From Planctomycetota bacterium (GTDB lineage: Bacteria > Planctomycetota > Phycisphaerae > UBA1845): a stretch of 64,000 nucleotides of DNA. The notes below the pieces were generated by a model, which worked only from the letters and a program-made list of their open reading frames with translations, was not told the origin of the DNA and made no database searches. This document shows, in pieces, positions 1 through 8,863 of this stretch (positions are counted from its first letter, which is position 1; the number at the start of each line of letters is the position of its first letter). A program made the translations under genes and the position numbers. Location: NCBI GenBank assembly GCA_016208685.1, contig JACQXM010000023.1, positions 190,203 to 254,202 on the forward strand, read 5' to 3'.

Positions 1-21
1 CACGAACGTCGCCACAAACCG

Positions 22-702
22 CTAGGGCACGAACTTATAGCCGATGCTGTGCACCGTGATGATGTGCCGTGGGTGCTTGGGGTCCGGTTCCAACTTGCGA
101 CGCAGGCTGACGATGTGATTGTCCACGGTCCGCGTGGCGGGGAACCCCTCCAAGCCCCAGATCACGTCCAGCAGGCGGTTGCGCTCCACGGGCGCCTCGG
201 CGCTTTCCACGAGCATCTTGAGAATCTCCAGCTCGAAGTGGCCCAGCGTGAAGACTTCCTTGCCGCGTTCCACCTTGCCCTTGACCAGATCGACGGTTGC
301 CTCGCCGATGCGCAGGACGCGAGAGAGGCCCTTGCCCGCCGCCGTGCGGCGGAGCGCCGCGCGCACCCGCGCGATCAGCTCGCGGATGCTGAAGGGCTTG
401 GTGATGTAGTCGTCCGCCCCCGCCTCCAGTCCGCGGACCACGTCGATCTCCTGGCTCTTGGCGGTGAGCATGAGGATGGGGATGCGGTAGCCCGCTTCCC
501 GGACGCGGCGGCAGACCTCCAGCCCGTCCACCTTCGGGAGCATCAAGTCCAGCAGAATCAGGTCGGGGCTCTTGGCGGCAGCCGCCTGAAGGGCTGCCTG
601 ACCATCGGCGGCGACGATGACCTCAAAGCCTTCGAACTCGAAGTTATCCCGCAAACCGGCGGCGATATCCGCCTCGTCCTCGGCGATCAAGATTCGGGCC
701 AT
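22..702 (-). CDS. OmpR/PhoB-type response regulator
   Basis: A 226-residue two-component response regulator. The receiver domain spans about residues 1-120, with the acidic cluster EDE at 8-10, phospho-acceptor Asp52 in LLDLMLP, Thr80 and Lys102 in TKPFS. A winged-helix DNA-binding domain follows (about 130-226), ending in the family-typical RTVDNHIVSLRRKLE and GYKFVP. The ATG at 702 was chosen because MARILIAEDE is the normal receiver start and GGGGAG lies just upstream; an upstream in-frame start would add 11 non-conserved residues. A partner histidine kinase is not visible and may lie beyond the window edge. The target genes cannot be inferred. Confidence 0.95.
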   Translation of the reverse strand: MARILIAEDEADIAAGLRDNFEFEGFEVIVAADGQAALQAAAAKSPDLILLDLMLPKVDGLEVCRRVREAGYRIPILMLTAKSQEIDVVRGLEAGADDYITKPFSIRELIARVRAALRRTAAGKGLSRVLRIGEATVDLVKGKVERGKEVFTLGHFELEILKMLVESAEAPVERNRLLDVIWGLEGFPATRTVDNHIVSLRRKLEPDPKHPRHIITVHSIGYKFVP

Positions 703-859
703 GTTGCACTCCCCGCCTCGGGACGGCGCCGGCAATGAGGGCAGGTCCCCAACGACGCCCCAGGCTCCGACACATCATAGCCCGGGCGAATCGGCGACGC
801 GATGCGGCGATTGTAGGGTTTTGCACGTTCCGCAACGGGCGGGCCGATCCGGGACTTGG

Positions 860-1402
860 TTACCGCCGGCGGCCTGCGACGAGCTCGGGCGGCGCCGTGT
901 GCGGAGCGGCCGCGGCACGCCGCGTCTCGCGGGCTGCGGCGTACGCCGTCAGGGTCAGGGCGAGCAGCTCCGAGTGCCGAACGATCAATGCGTACTGCCG
1001 ATACCAGGCCGCCAGATGGGCGAGGATTGCCGCGCCGGCGGCGGCCAGATGGAGGTTGGCCGACGAGGAGCTGCGCCAGTGCGCAGCGCCGGTGGCGGTG
1101 ACGATGACGACCGCGGCGAACACGACCGCCAGCGAGCGCATGGCGGAACGCTTCAGATCCTTGGCTTCCATAAGCGGCGTCAACTCCAGGTGCCCCAGGT
1201 GCAGGGCCTGGGCCAACATCTTCCCGCCGACGGAGAAGTAAGTGAACGTGACCACCTGGATCAGGCAGCTCACCAGCAGCGCAAACATCGCCAGGGCGAT
1301 GTGTCGTTCGCGCCCCAAGTCAGGGGCGAGAAAACCCAGGACGCCGGCGCCCACCACCACGATCAGGTTGCCGGAGACGAGACAGAGGAACGTACGTGGC
1401 AT
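860..1402 (-). CDS. Small polytopic membrane protein, unknown function
   Basis: A 180-residue protein with about four hydrophobic segments (near residues 4-24, 35-58, 88-106 and 118-135) and a basic, Ala-rich tail ending AGRRR. It is probably an inner-membrane protein. The segment ALHLGHLELTPLMEAKDLKRSAMRS forms a charged loop between helices two and three. No enzyme motif is visible. It lies downstream of the TPR lipoprotein on the same strand and could be co-transcribed. No clear ribosome binding site precedes the ATG. Confidence 0.7.
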   Translation of the reverse strand: MPRTFLCLVSGNLIVVVGAGVLGFLAPDLGRERHIALAMFALLVSCLIQVVTFTYFSVGGKMLAQALHLGHLELTPLMEAKDLKRSAMRSLAVVFAAVVIVTATGAAHWRSSSSANLHLAAAGAAILAHLAAWYRQYALIVRHSELLALTLTAYAAARETRRAAAAPHTAPPELVAGRRR

Positions 1403-1547
1403 GATCGAATCGGGTTGCGGGCCCCGCCGGATTCAGGTGCGATGCGGCGGGCTGCAAGCGCGCCGCGAACCGCCATGCCCGCCGCACTCAGTAAGCAGCG
1501 CGAACCGCTCGAACAGTATCGGGTCACTTGCGCATCGAGCCCAGCGC

Positions 1548-2447
1548 TCAGGGCTCGGTAGCCCGACTGACTCGAGTGGTGGCCGCCTCCGTCTTGTTCC
1601 CCTCAGTAAGCTCACCGATGCGGCGCATCGCGAAGCGGACGTTGCTCTGGACGGCGGTCTCCTTTTGCACCACTTCCTGGTACAGCTCCAGGGCGCGGTC
1701 GCGGTTGTGCAGGCGATAGTCGTAGACGACGGCCGCCTGGAACCGCGCCGGGTGCGGCGAATCCGGGTTCCAGGTCCAGGCACGCTCATACCACTTGACC
1801 GCGATGGGCTCCTGGTCGGGCAGGTACTCCTTATGAATCTCGCCCAGCATGAAGGCGGCGTCGTCGATCTTGTCACTGCTGGGGAAACGCTCCACAAGCT
1901 CCTGAAAGACCTTGCTCGCCTGAACCATGAGGTTCTCGCGGTAGAGGATGGGAACGCCGTGACCGCCGCGACGCATGAGCTCCAGACCCTTGTCGTACAG
2001 CGCGTCGGCCTCCGAGATGGACTCGCTCGCGCGCAGGGCCTTCGTGGGCACCTCGGCGTCGGCCATATAGCGGAACGCCTTCACGTTCTTGAGCCCATCG
2101 AGCTCGTAGCGCGCCCACTGCTCCTTGGTGGCGTATCCGCGCGATTCGTAGTAGGCGCGGAGTTGCTCCAGGCTGCGGTGGTACCTGGCGCGGTTGGTGA
2201 GCACTTCTTCGACGTAATCGGCCTCCTGCGCCCCTGCCAGATGGCTATCCAGCGGCGCGCGCATGGCCTTGACGTGCGGAGGGTCGCTCGGTCGGTCGAC
2301 CAGAAGCGTCTTGGGTACCTTGTGCCGGTCCGCGAAAATCCCATCCGTTTTGCAGCCGGTTGCGACCAGCAGCCCGCCGCCGAGGACGACGATAGTCGCG
2401 CTGATTTTCAGTGCCCGCCGGGTGGTTCTGGTGTTCTTGGCGTACAT
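1548..2447 (-). CDS. TPR-containing lipoprotein
   Basis: A 299-residue exported protein. The N-terminus MYAKNTRTTRRALK is followed by a hydrophobic stretch and VATGC, which reads as a lipoprotein signal with modified Cys near residue 32. The C-terminal half has tetratricopeptide-like helical pairs (about 165-275), for example around KVFQELVERFPSSDKIDDAAFMLGEI and ALELYQEVVQKE. AAGGAG sits seven bases before the ATG. TPR lipoproteins usually scaffold envelope complexes; the partner here is unknown. A BamD-like role is conceivable, but the length and repeat layout do not establish it. Confidence 0.8.
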   Translation of the reverse strand: MYAKNTRTTRRALKISATIVVLGGGLLVATGCKTDGIFADRHKVPKTLLVDRPSDPPHVKAMRAPLDSHLAGAQEADYVEEVLTNRARYHRSLEQLRAYYESRGYATKEQWARYELDGLKNVKAFRYMADAEVPTKALRASESISEADALYDKGLELMRRGGHGVPILYRENLMVQASKVFQELVERFPSSDKIDDAAFMLGEIHKEYLPDQEPIAVKWYERAWTWNPDSPHPARFQAAVVYDYRLHNRDRALELYQEVVQKETAVQSNVRFAMRRIGELTEGNKTEAATTRVSRATEP

Positions 2448-2556
2448 GGCCTCTCCTTAGGCTGTGCGGTGAGCGATTCCCTACCGTACGTTTACGGAAA
2501 TGGGATTAGAGCGGCCCTGGTCAATCCTGTCAAGATGGATAAACGGGACGAGTCGC

Positions 2557-3291
2557 CTACCACTGCGCCTCTTCGAACGCCCCGAGCCGCGGACCGGTGC
2601 GGGCGGGACGGGCCTTGAGAATAGCGGCCGCCAGCGTCAGGTCTCCGCGCGTGGTCACTTTCAGGTTCGTCGAATCGGAAAGGACGATCGAAACCGGATG
2701 GCCGGAGCGCTCCACGACCTGGGCATCGTCCGTCGCCTCCTCCGGCGTCGAGCCCAGCCGCGCGTAGGCCCCCAGCAGGATGTCGCGACGGAAGACCTGC
2801 GGTGTCTGCGCCTCGTAAAGCCGCTCGCGGGAGATCGTCTTTTCCACCACCATCGAGGCCGCGACGTGCTTGATGGTCCCGGTGAGCGGCACGGCGAGGA
2901 TCGCGGCGCCGGTCTTCATGGCCTCGGTGAAAACGGCATTGATCTGTTCGTCGGACACACAGGGACGGGCGGCATCGTGGATGGCGATGTACTCCGTTCC
3001 CTCTTTGATGGCCTTCAGGGCCGCGCTTACCGTCTGCCAGCGCTGGGCTCCCCCCTCGACCACCTGCACGCCCATGAACGCAAGGTTCGGCCCGTACATG
3101 GCCTTGGTTCCGGACAGGTCCTCCGGCGCCACCGCGAGAATGGTCTGGCAGACATCTTCACGGCGTATGAAATGCTCGAGGGTACGGAGAAACAACGGCC
3201 GGCCGTCGAGTTTGGCGAAGGCCTTTTTCTCCGCCCCACCGAACCGCTCGCCCTTCCCCGCGGCCGGAATGATGACACATACCTTGCCCAC
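2557..3291 (-). CDS. ispD: 2-C-methyl-D-erythritol 4-phosphate cytidylyltransferase (IspD)
   Basis: A 244-residue cytoplasmic enzyme of the MEP isoprenoid pathway; it joins CTP and MEP to form CDP-methylerythritol. Visible motifs are the nucleotide-binding loop IIPAAGKGERFGG at the N-terminus, HDAARPCVS in the middle and YEAQTPQVFRRDIL with EEATDDAQVVE near the C-terminus, all typical of IspD. The GTG at 3291 was preferred to an ATG 29 codons upstream because it gives the usual family length and AAAGGAG precedes it, though the spacing of about 13 bases is long. It lies downstream of a YacL-like gene, an order also known in Firmicutes. Confidence 0.95.
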   Translation of the reverse strand: MGKVCVIIPAAGKGERFGGAEKKAFAKLDGRPLFLRTLEHFIRREDVCQTILAVAPEDLSGTKAMYGPNLAFMGVQVVEGGAQRWQTVSAALKAIKEGTEYIAIHDAARPCVSDEQINAVFTEAMKTGAAILAVPLTGTIKHVAASMVVEKTISRERLYEAQTPQVFRRDILLGAYARLGSTPEEATDDAQVVERSGHPVSIVLSDSTNLKVTTRGDLTLAAAILKARPARTGPRLGAFEEAQW

Positions 3292-3439
3292 CTGTGTTTC
3301 GCCACTCCTTTTGCGATCACCGGCGCCATTCTCGTCGCGCCGACCGGGCCCATCATGCCGAATGAACGGCCGCGGCACCGCATGCCTCGCCGTCGACCTG
3401 CGGGAAGCGGCTCGCGTACCTTGGTTTCGGGTGGGCCGG

Positions 3440-4606
3440 TCAGATGCCTTGAGCCTTGTTCGGCTGCTGTTTTGGCCGGCGGCGCTCGGGAATCGGCACG
3501 CCGTCGAGGCGGCCGAAGATCATGCGTCCCGCCGAAGTCTGCAACACGCTCGTAACCGTGAGGTCCACCGTTTCGCCGATGCGATCGCGCCCGCCCTCCG
3601 CGACCACCATCGTGCCGTCCTCCAGGTATCCCACGCCCTGGCCCAATTCCTCGCCGGGCTTGATCACCTTCACCGACATCGTCTCGCCCGGCAGGACCAC
3701 GGGCTTCAGCGCGTTCGCCAAATCGTTGATGTTGATCACCGACACCCCGCGAAGCTGGGCCACCTTGTTGAGGTTGTAATCGTTGGTGACCACTTTGCCG
3801 TCGAGCTGCTTGGCGAGGTCCACGAGCATCTCGTCGACACCCGCGCCTTCCGCGCTGCGCTCCGGTTTAACCTCCAGGATGTGGATGTCCACCTTCTCGT
3901 TGGTCTGGAGCTTATTGAGAATATCCAACCCCCGTCGCCCCCGGGCGCGCTTCAGCTTGTCGTTGCTGTCGGCGATGGTCTGCAACTCCTGGAGCACGAA
4001 GCGCGGGACCACCACCTCGGCATCGAGGATGCGCGTATTGGCGATGTCGGCGATGCGGCCATCGACGATGACAGACGTATCGAGCACCAGCGGCTTGGCA
4101 CCCTTGGTCTGCTTGGCGAACTGCACGTAGGGGATAACGAAGCGCACGTCGTCCTTGGTCTGGAGGATGAAGCTGACCGCGAGGTAGCAGCAGATCACAC
4201 CCAGGGCCAGTTTCATGGCGCTGACGAAGGAAGCAGTAGTGGGGTCGGCCATCGCTCCGCCCGGGTCGTTGGCTTGCATCAGCAGGTCGATGATCAGCGA
4301 CAGCCCGTACGCGATCACCATGCCCACCACCAGCCCGAAAAAGAGCCCGGCAATCACCGAAAGCGACTTTCGGGGCAGGAAGATGTCCAGGGCGATGATG
4401 ATAAGGGCGACGCCGAAGAACCCCAGGAAGATCAGGTCCCGGTGGCTGGAGAGCGTCCCCGTCAGGCGCTGCTCGTCGGAGGCCAGGCTCCAGCCCACGG
4501 CCATCAACGCCAGCACGAACGCCACCCGCAGGCCAATGAGAAAGACCAGGCTGGTTCGCGCGTTCTGCTCCTGGTTGGCCAGGGTCGGTGAGGTTTCACT
4601 GATCAT
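3440..4606 (-). CDS. PIN-TRAM domain membrane protein, YacL-like
   Basis: A 388-residue protein with four N-terminal membrane helices (about residues 17-150), then a PIN nuclease-fold domain starting at [17 protein letters not shown] (first catalytic Asp), with ELQTIAD supplying Glu and TNDYNLN the distal Asp. A C-terminal TRAM-like segment follows ([37 protein letters not shown]). This is the layout of Bacillus YacL, a putative membrane-anchored RNase. The ATG at 4606 is preceded by AGGAT; an upstream start adds a non-hydrophobic extension. It is followed by ispD on the same strand. Confidence 0.9.
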   Translation of the reverse strand: MISETSPTLANQEQNARTSLVFLIGLRVAFVLALMAVGWSLASDEQRLTGTLSSHRDLIFLGFFGVALIIIALDIFLPRKSLSVIAGLFFGLVVGMVIAYGLSLIIDLLMQANDPGGAMADPTTASFVSAMKLALGVICCYLAVSFILQTKDDVRFVIPYVQFAKQTKGAKPLVLDTSVIVDGRIADIANTRILDAEVVVPRFVLQELQTIADSNDKLKRARGRRGLDILNKLQTNEKVDIHILEVKPERSAEGAGVDEMLVDLAKQLDGKVVTNDYNLNKVAQLRGVSVININDLANALKPVVLPGETMSVKVIKPGEELGQGVGYLEDGTMVVAEGGRDRIGETVDLTVTSVLQTSAGRMIFGRLDGVPIPERRRPKQQPNKAQGI

Positions 4607-5202
4607 GCGGAGCAATCCTGGCGCGGTGGCGCGGACGGTCACCACCGCCCCCGAGCGCCTTGAACACCCGCCGTGCGACCTGCAAGAGTATACGCCCCGT
4701 ATGCAATCTATCAAACCTGAATGATGTAGCCTCGTCTGGTAGGGGTGTCAGCGGCTACGACGGCAAGCACGAATGAGCGGCGTCCCGGCAGGCGCCGCTC
4801 CGAGGTTCCGGCGTATGCGGGAGTCGCCGCTTTTCCACAAGTGCGAAGCGGCGGGTTGCGGCCGGCAGCTTCGTCACGCTCGGCCACCATTGAAGCGTTG
4901 CAGCGATCCTTCTTGTGGACCTTTCGAGCGGTGATTTCCGAGGGTGCGAGTGAGATTGTCAAGTCTCGAAAGGACCGTCGCGCCTCCCATCACGCGCCGC
5001 CCGCTGCGCGTGCGCGCAGTCGGGAACGGCCGCAACGGGTCGTACCCTGCCGCCCCGCCCTCACGAGCCCATGCGTATGGGGCAGGCGCGTCCGCCTCGT
5101 GTTTGATTGACTTTCGAACTCGGGCCGGTGACGATGCCCCGCCGGTCGGGGGTGATTCCGGTTCCCCACCGCGCCCGGCACACATGGTTCGTGGACAGCC
5201 GC
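4607..5202. other. Divergent intergenic region
   Basis: About 600 bases separate the minus-strand PIN-TRAM gene from fabG on the plus strand and should hold both promoters. No convincing coding frame, RNA gene or consensus sigma-70 promoter was identified. The DNA is GC-rich and contains only short imperfect inverted repeats. Confidence 0.5.
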
Positions 5203-5946
5203 ATGGAACTCGAAGGTAAGGTCAGTCTGGTGTCCGGTTCCTCGCGCGGGATCGGGCGCGCCATCGCCTTGATCCTGGCGGAGGCCGGCAGCGACGTGGT
5301 GGTCAACTACGTCTCCAACCACAGTGCTGCCGGAGAGGCCGTCGACGCGATTAGGGCCTTGGGGCGGCGGGCCATCGCCGTGCGGGGAGACGTTTCCAAG
5401 CGCGAGGAATGCGACGCGCTGGTTCGACAGGCGCTCGATGCCTTCGGCCCGGTTCAGATCCTGGTGAATAACGCGGGTATCACCCGCGACCGTTCCTTCC
5501 TCAAGCTCAGTCCGGAACAGTGGAACGAGGTACTGACGGTCAACCTGGACGGGCCATTCAACCTGACGGGCAAGCTGCTGCCGCACATGGTCGAGCGACG
5601 GTGGGGACGGGTGATTAACATCACCTCCATCGTCGGTGAGATGGGCAACTTCGGTCAGGCGAACTACGCCGTGTCCAAGGGCGGGTTGAACGCCTTCACC
5701 AAGACACTGGCCCGGGAAGTGGCGCAGAAGGGCGTGACCGTCAACGCCGTGTCACCGGGGTTCATCGAGACCGACATGACGGCCGTGGTACCCGCCGAAA
5801 CGCTGGAGATGGTCAGGAAGCTCACGCCCGTCGGGCGCCTGGGCAAGCCCGAGGAAGTGGCGATCGCCGTGCGCTTCCTCGCCTCGCCGCTGGCGTCGTT
5901 TATCACCGGGCAGGTAATCGGGGTCAACGGCGGCATGTACATGTAG
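5203..5946 (+). CDS. fabG: 3-oxoacyl-ACP reductase (FabG-type SDR)
   Basis: A 247-residue NADPH-dependent short-chain dehydrogenase/reductase that reduces 3-oxoacyl-ACP in fatty-acid elongation. It shows the dinucleotide motif [12 protein letters not shown] at the N-terminus, NNAG in the central sheet, catalytic Tyr155-x3-Lys159 in NYAVSKGG, and the C-terminal [20 protein letters not shown] typical of FabG. The ATG at 5203 starts [12 protein letters not shown], the usual family start; a longer frame upstream is not conserved-looking. hemL follows on the same strand after 67 bases. Other SDR substrates cannot be fully excluded, but the match in length and C-terminus is strong. Confidence 0.93.
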   Translation: MELEGKVSLVSGSSRGIGRAIALILAEAGSDVVVNYVSNHSAAGEAVDAIRALGRRAIAVRGDVSKREECDALVRQALDAFGPVQILVNNAGITRDRSFLKLSPEQWNEVLTVNLDGPFNLTGKLLPHMVERRWGRVINITSIVGEMGNFGQANYAVSKGGLNAFTKTLAREVAQKGVTVNAVSPGFIETDMTAVVPAETLEMVRKLTPVGRLGKPEEVAIAVRFLASPLASFITGQVIGVNGGMYM

Positions 5947-6013
5947 GGCGGCCGGGCGCGACGTGCCGCGACGAGCCACCCAAACCGCGACGCAGGCCCG
6001 GACGTTTACGCAC

Positions 6014-7288
6014 ATGTCTGATTCCTCAGCGGAGTGGTTTGCGCGAGCGCAGCGCGTGATGGCCGGCGGCGTCAGCTCGCCGGTGCGCGCGTTTCGCGCC
6101 GTGGGCGGGACGCCGCGGGTGATCGCGCGGGCGGACGGCTGTCACCTGTACGACGTCGAGGGGCGGCGCTACATCGACCTCATCGGGTCGTGGGGGGCGA
6201 TGATCGCGGGGCATGCGCACCCGCAGGTGGTCGAAGCGATCCAGCGAGCCGCCCGCCACGGCACCAGCTTCGGCACGCCGTCGCGGCCGGAGGTGGAGCT
6301 GGCCGAGGAGATCGTGCGCCGCGTACCTTCGGTAGAGCGGGTGCGTTTCGTTAATTCCGGCACCGAGGCCACCATGAGTGCCATCCGATTGGCCCGCGGC
6401 GCGACCGGACGCTCCACGATCGTCAAGTTCCGGGGCTGTTACCACGGGCACTGCGATGCACTGCTGGTCCAGGCGGGCTCGGGTGTGGCCACACTGGGTT
6501 TGCCCGATTCGCCCGGCGTCACCCCCGGCGCCGCGCAAGACACACTGACACTTGAGTACAACGATGCAGACGCCCTCACGGCCCTGCTGCGCCGTTGCGG
6601 CGGACAGGTTGCGGCGGTGATCGTGGAGCCGGTGGCGGGCAACATGGGGGTTGTGCCGCCCAGACCGGAGTTCCTCACAGCGCTGCGCGAGGAGACGGCG
6701 CGCTGCGGCGCGTTGTTGATCGTGGATGAAGTGATGACCGGCTTCCGCGTCGCGCCGGGCGGAGCCCAGGAACGGTACGGATTGCACCCGGATATCACCA
6801 CCTTCGGGAAAGTCATCGGCGGCGGACTTCCGGTGGGGGCCTATGGCGGAAGCGCGGAACTCATGGAGCGGGTGGCGCCGCGCGGACCGATCTACCAGGC
6901 CGGCACGTTATCCGGCAACCCCCTGGCGATGGCGGCGGGTTTGGCCACGCTGCACCTGCTCGATGCCGAGGCGTACGATGTCCTGGAGCGGCAGTCCGCA
7001 GCGCTCGAGCGCGGCCTGGCACAGGTGCTGTCGGAAACCAGTACACCGGCGACGGTGCAACGTGTCGGTTCCATGCTCACGCTTTTCTTCTCGCCCGCCG
7101 CCCCCGCCAATTTCACGGAGGTGCGGGCCGCCGCTCTCGGACGCTTCGCGTCGTTTTTCCACGGGATGCTGGCGAGCGGCGTGCACCTGCCGCCCAGCAG
7201 CTACGAGACCTGGTTCGTGTCGCTCGCCCACGACGACGAGGCGATCCGCCATACGGTTAACGCGGCCCGCGCCGCACTGTCGGCGTAG
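6014..7288 (+). CDS. hemL: Glutamate-1-semialdehyde 2,1-aminomutase (HemL)
   Basis: A 424-residue PLP enzyme converting glutamate-1-semialdehyde to 5-aminolevulinate, the C5 route to haem. It has the N-terminal motif [33 protein letters not shown] for phosphate binding, [36 protein letters not shown] and the PLP lysine Lys266 in [17 protein letters not shown]. The ATG at 6014 begins [19 protein letters not shown], the normal family start. Haem supply suits a genome with many multihaem cytochromes, but no co-regulation is visible. Confidence 0.96.
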   Translation: MSDSSAEWFARAQRVMAGGVSSPVRAFRAVGGTPRVIARADGCHLYDVEGRRYIDLIGSWGAMIAGHAHPQVVEAIQRAARHGTSFGTPSRPEVELAEEIVRRVPSVERVRFVNSGTEATMSAIRLARGATGRSTIVKFRGCYHGHCDALLVQAGSGVATLGLPDSPGVTPGAAQDTLTLEYNDADALTALLRRCGGQVAAVIVEPVAGNMGVVPPRPEFLTALREETARCGALLIVDEVMTGFRVAPGGAQERYGLHPDITTFGKVIGGGLPVGAYGGSAELMERVAPRGPIYQAGTLSGNPLAMAAGLATLHLLDAEAYDVLERQSAALERGLAQVLSETSTPATVQRVGSMLTLFFSPAAPANFTEVRAAALGRFASFFHGMLASGVHLPPSSYETWFVSLAHDDEAIRHTVNAARAALSA

Positions 7289-7336
7289 CCCTGATGGGGT
7301 GGAACGAGTCCTGGCCGGCCACCGCTCCCGCGGGCC

Positions 7337-8092
7337 CTACGTCAGTTGCCCGTAGTACATTCTGGTCGTGCACAACATCTCCACGCGTCCGGCCACTTGA
7401 AAGCGGTCGAAGAGTTCGCGCATGTGTTGCATCAGCGCCTCGTGATCCGGGCCGGAGGTGGGCACGTACGACGCCGAGAGCAGCCGCCCACGAAGCTCCG
7501 GGAAGGAAAGTCCGTGGTGGTTGGGGAATTCGGCGGTGCGCAGCGGCGCGCGGCCGAAAAATGGTTGCAGCCCGGCGGCGTCGTGGTCCTGGTGGTGACA
7601 CTCGGCATAGGTAGCGCAGAACCGGCGGAGCAGCGCCTCGTACTCGCCGAGGAAGGCGGAGCGGTCGTAGCGCCGATCGTTCCAGAATAGCGCCACCCAG
7701 CCAGCCGAACGCAGCACACGCTGGAACTCGGTCCGGGTTCGTTCCGGGTTGAACCAGTGGAACGCCTGGCCCACGACAATGGCATCAACGCTGCCGGTGC
7801 GCAGCGGCAGATGTTCGGCCGTGCCGCCGAGCAGGCGCAGGGAGGGGAAGCCGGCCAGTGCCTGGCGGGCCGCGCCGCGCATGGCTTCGTTGGGCTCCAC
7901 GCCGATGACGACGTGCCCCGCTTTCAGGAACACCTCCGCTAACTTGCCGGTTCCGAAGCCTACGTCGGCGATGATCGCCGGGGCGCGCAAACTGCCGGCC
8001 GATTCCAGTTCCCGCACCACGCCATCCGGGTAGCCGGGTCGGAACCTTGCGTAGTCGTCGGCGCGGTCGGAGAAGCGTTCGACGGAATTCAT
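7337..8092 (-). CDS. Class I SAM-dependent methyltransferase
   Basis: A 251-residue methyltransferase of the UbiE/Methyltransf_11 type. The SAM-binding motif I is IIADVGFGTGKLAEVFL, followed by the acidic end of strand two (GVEPNEAMRG) and VDAIVVGQAFHWFNPERTRTEFQRVLRSAGWVALFWND, which carries motifs II-III. The substrate is unknown; relatives act on small molecules. The ATG at 8092 starts MNSVERFSDRADDYARFRPGYP, the usual N-terminal helix for this group. It converges with hemL. Confidence 0.88.
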   Translation of the reverse strand: MNSVERFSDRADDYARFRPGYPDGVVRELESAGSLRAPAIIADVGFGTGKLAEVFLKAGHVVIGVEPNEAMRGAARQALAGFPSLRLLGGTAEHLPLRTGSVDAIVVGQAFHWFNPERTRTEFQRVLRSAGWVALFWNDRRYDRSAFLGEYEALLRRFCATYAECHHQDHDAAGLQPFFGRAPLRTAEFPNHHGLSFPELRGRLLSASYVPTSGPDHEALMQHMRELFDRFQVAGRVEMLCTTRMYYGQLT

Positions 8093-8419
8093 GCCGGGCA
8101 ACCTACACGCCGGTCCGAAGCGGGGCCAGCGCGTCGGCGCGCGGGCGTGCCGGGCCCAAACCAGGAGCAGCGTCGGTCGCGGCGCCGCCGATTCGGGTTC
8201 TGACGGTGGCGCCGGCGCGAGTGGCGCGGCCTGCGAGCCGCCGGCGGCGCCGCGGACTTGCGACAACCGCTCGCGGTGATTGCGGGATTCCGCGCAGGGG
8301 GTGCGGAACCTCGCGCAGTCCCACGCGGGTCGGCGGCCGAAAAAAAGTGCGCGCGGGCCCTTGACAGATTACCGATATGACTATATGTTTATGGTCAAAT
8401 AGTCCAATGGGACGCGGTC
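8093..8419. other. Intergenic region upstream of the respiratory operon
   Basis: This 327-base divergent region separates the methyltransferase from the Rrf2 regulator. Most of it is GC-rich without a recognisable gene. The last 60 bases are distinctly AT-richer and hold the promoter and palindrome described separately at 8361-8404. Confidence 0.6.
8361..8404 (+). promoter_or_regulatory. Sigma-70 promoter with overlapping inverted-repeat operator
   Basis: A perfect -35 box TTGACA lies at 8361-8366, a 17-base spacer follows, and a -10 box TATGTT is at 8384-8389. An inverted repeat with arms GACTAT (8379-8384) and ATAGTC (8399-8404) overlaps the -10 and start region, about 16 bases before the ATG of the Rrf2-family gene. 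The arms resemble the GACT/AGTC half-sites of some Rrf2-type sites, but the spacing is wider. Autoregulation by repression is the simplest inference. Confidence 0.6.
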
Positions 8420-8863
8420 ATGCTTACGCTGAGTAGCGAATACGCCCTGCGATCCATGATCTATCTGGCGACTCACACCGACGATTGGCCCGTTCCCGGC
8501 AAGCAAATTGCGGAGAGTATCGGCGTGCCGCGCAAGTATCTGGGCAAAATCCTGGGCGATCTGGTGCGCGCCGGCGTGCTCGAGGCCGCGCGCGGAAAGT
8601 GCGGAGGCTTCCGCCTGGTGCGCCCGGCGCGGCAGATCAGCTTGCTCACCGTGCTCACCCCGTTCGAGCCGGCGCTGGCAAATCGTCGTCCCTGCCCCTT
8701 CGGGAACGCGGTTTGCAGTGATGCCGACCCGTGTGCGGGACACGACCGCTGGCAGAAGGTGCGGATCACGTTCCAGCAGTTTCTTCAGGATACGTCGGTT
8801 CAAGAAGTCGCGGTGCGGCGCAACGGCTCAGCCCGCGGCGGTTCCAGAAAGAGGACTCTCTGA
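8420..8863 (+). CDS. Rrf2-family Fe-S-type transcriptional regulator
   Basis: A 147-residue Rrf2/NsrR/IscR-family regulator. The winged helix covers about residues 1-70, with the recognition region around ESIGVPRKYLGKILGDLVRAGVLEAARGKCGGFRL. Three cysteines, Cys92, Cys99 and Cys105 (C-x6-C-x5-C), match the position of the Fe-S ligands in IscR and NsrR, so a cluster that senses NO, oxygen or iron is likely. It is the first gene of the NXR-like operon; its TGA overlaps the next ATG (TGATG), implying translational coupling. The family alone does not fix the signal; NO or nitrite-derived stress would fit the context. Confidence 0.88.
   Translation: MLTLSSEYALRSMIYLATHTDDWPVPGKQIAESIGVPRKYLGKILGDLVRAGVLEAARGKCGGFRLVRPARQISLLTVLTPFEPALANRRPCPFGNAVCSDADPCAGHDRWQKVRITFQQFLQDTSVQEVAVRRNGSARGGSRKRTL

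Noticed and set aside
8731..8862. A longer N-terminus for the cytochrome fusion
   Set aside because: The 44 extra codons overlap the Rrf2 gene and would place the lipobox far from the N-terminus.
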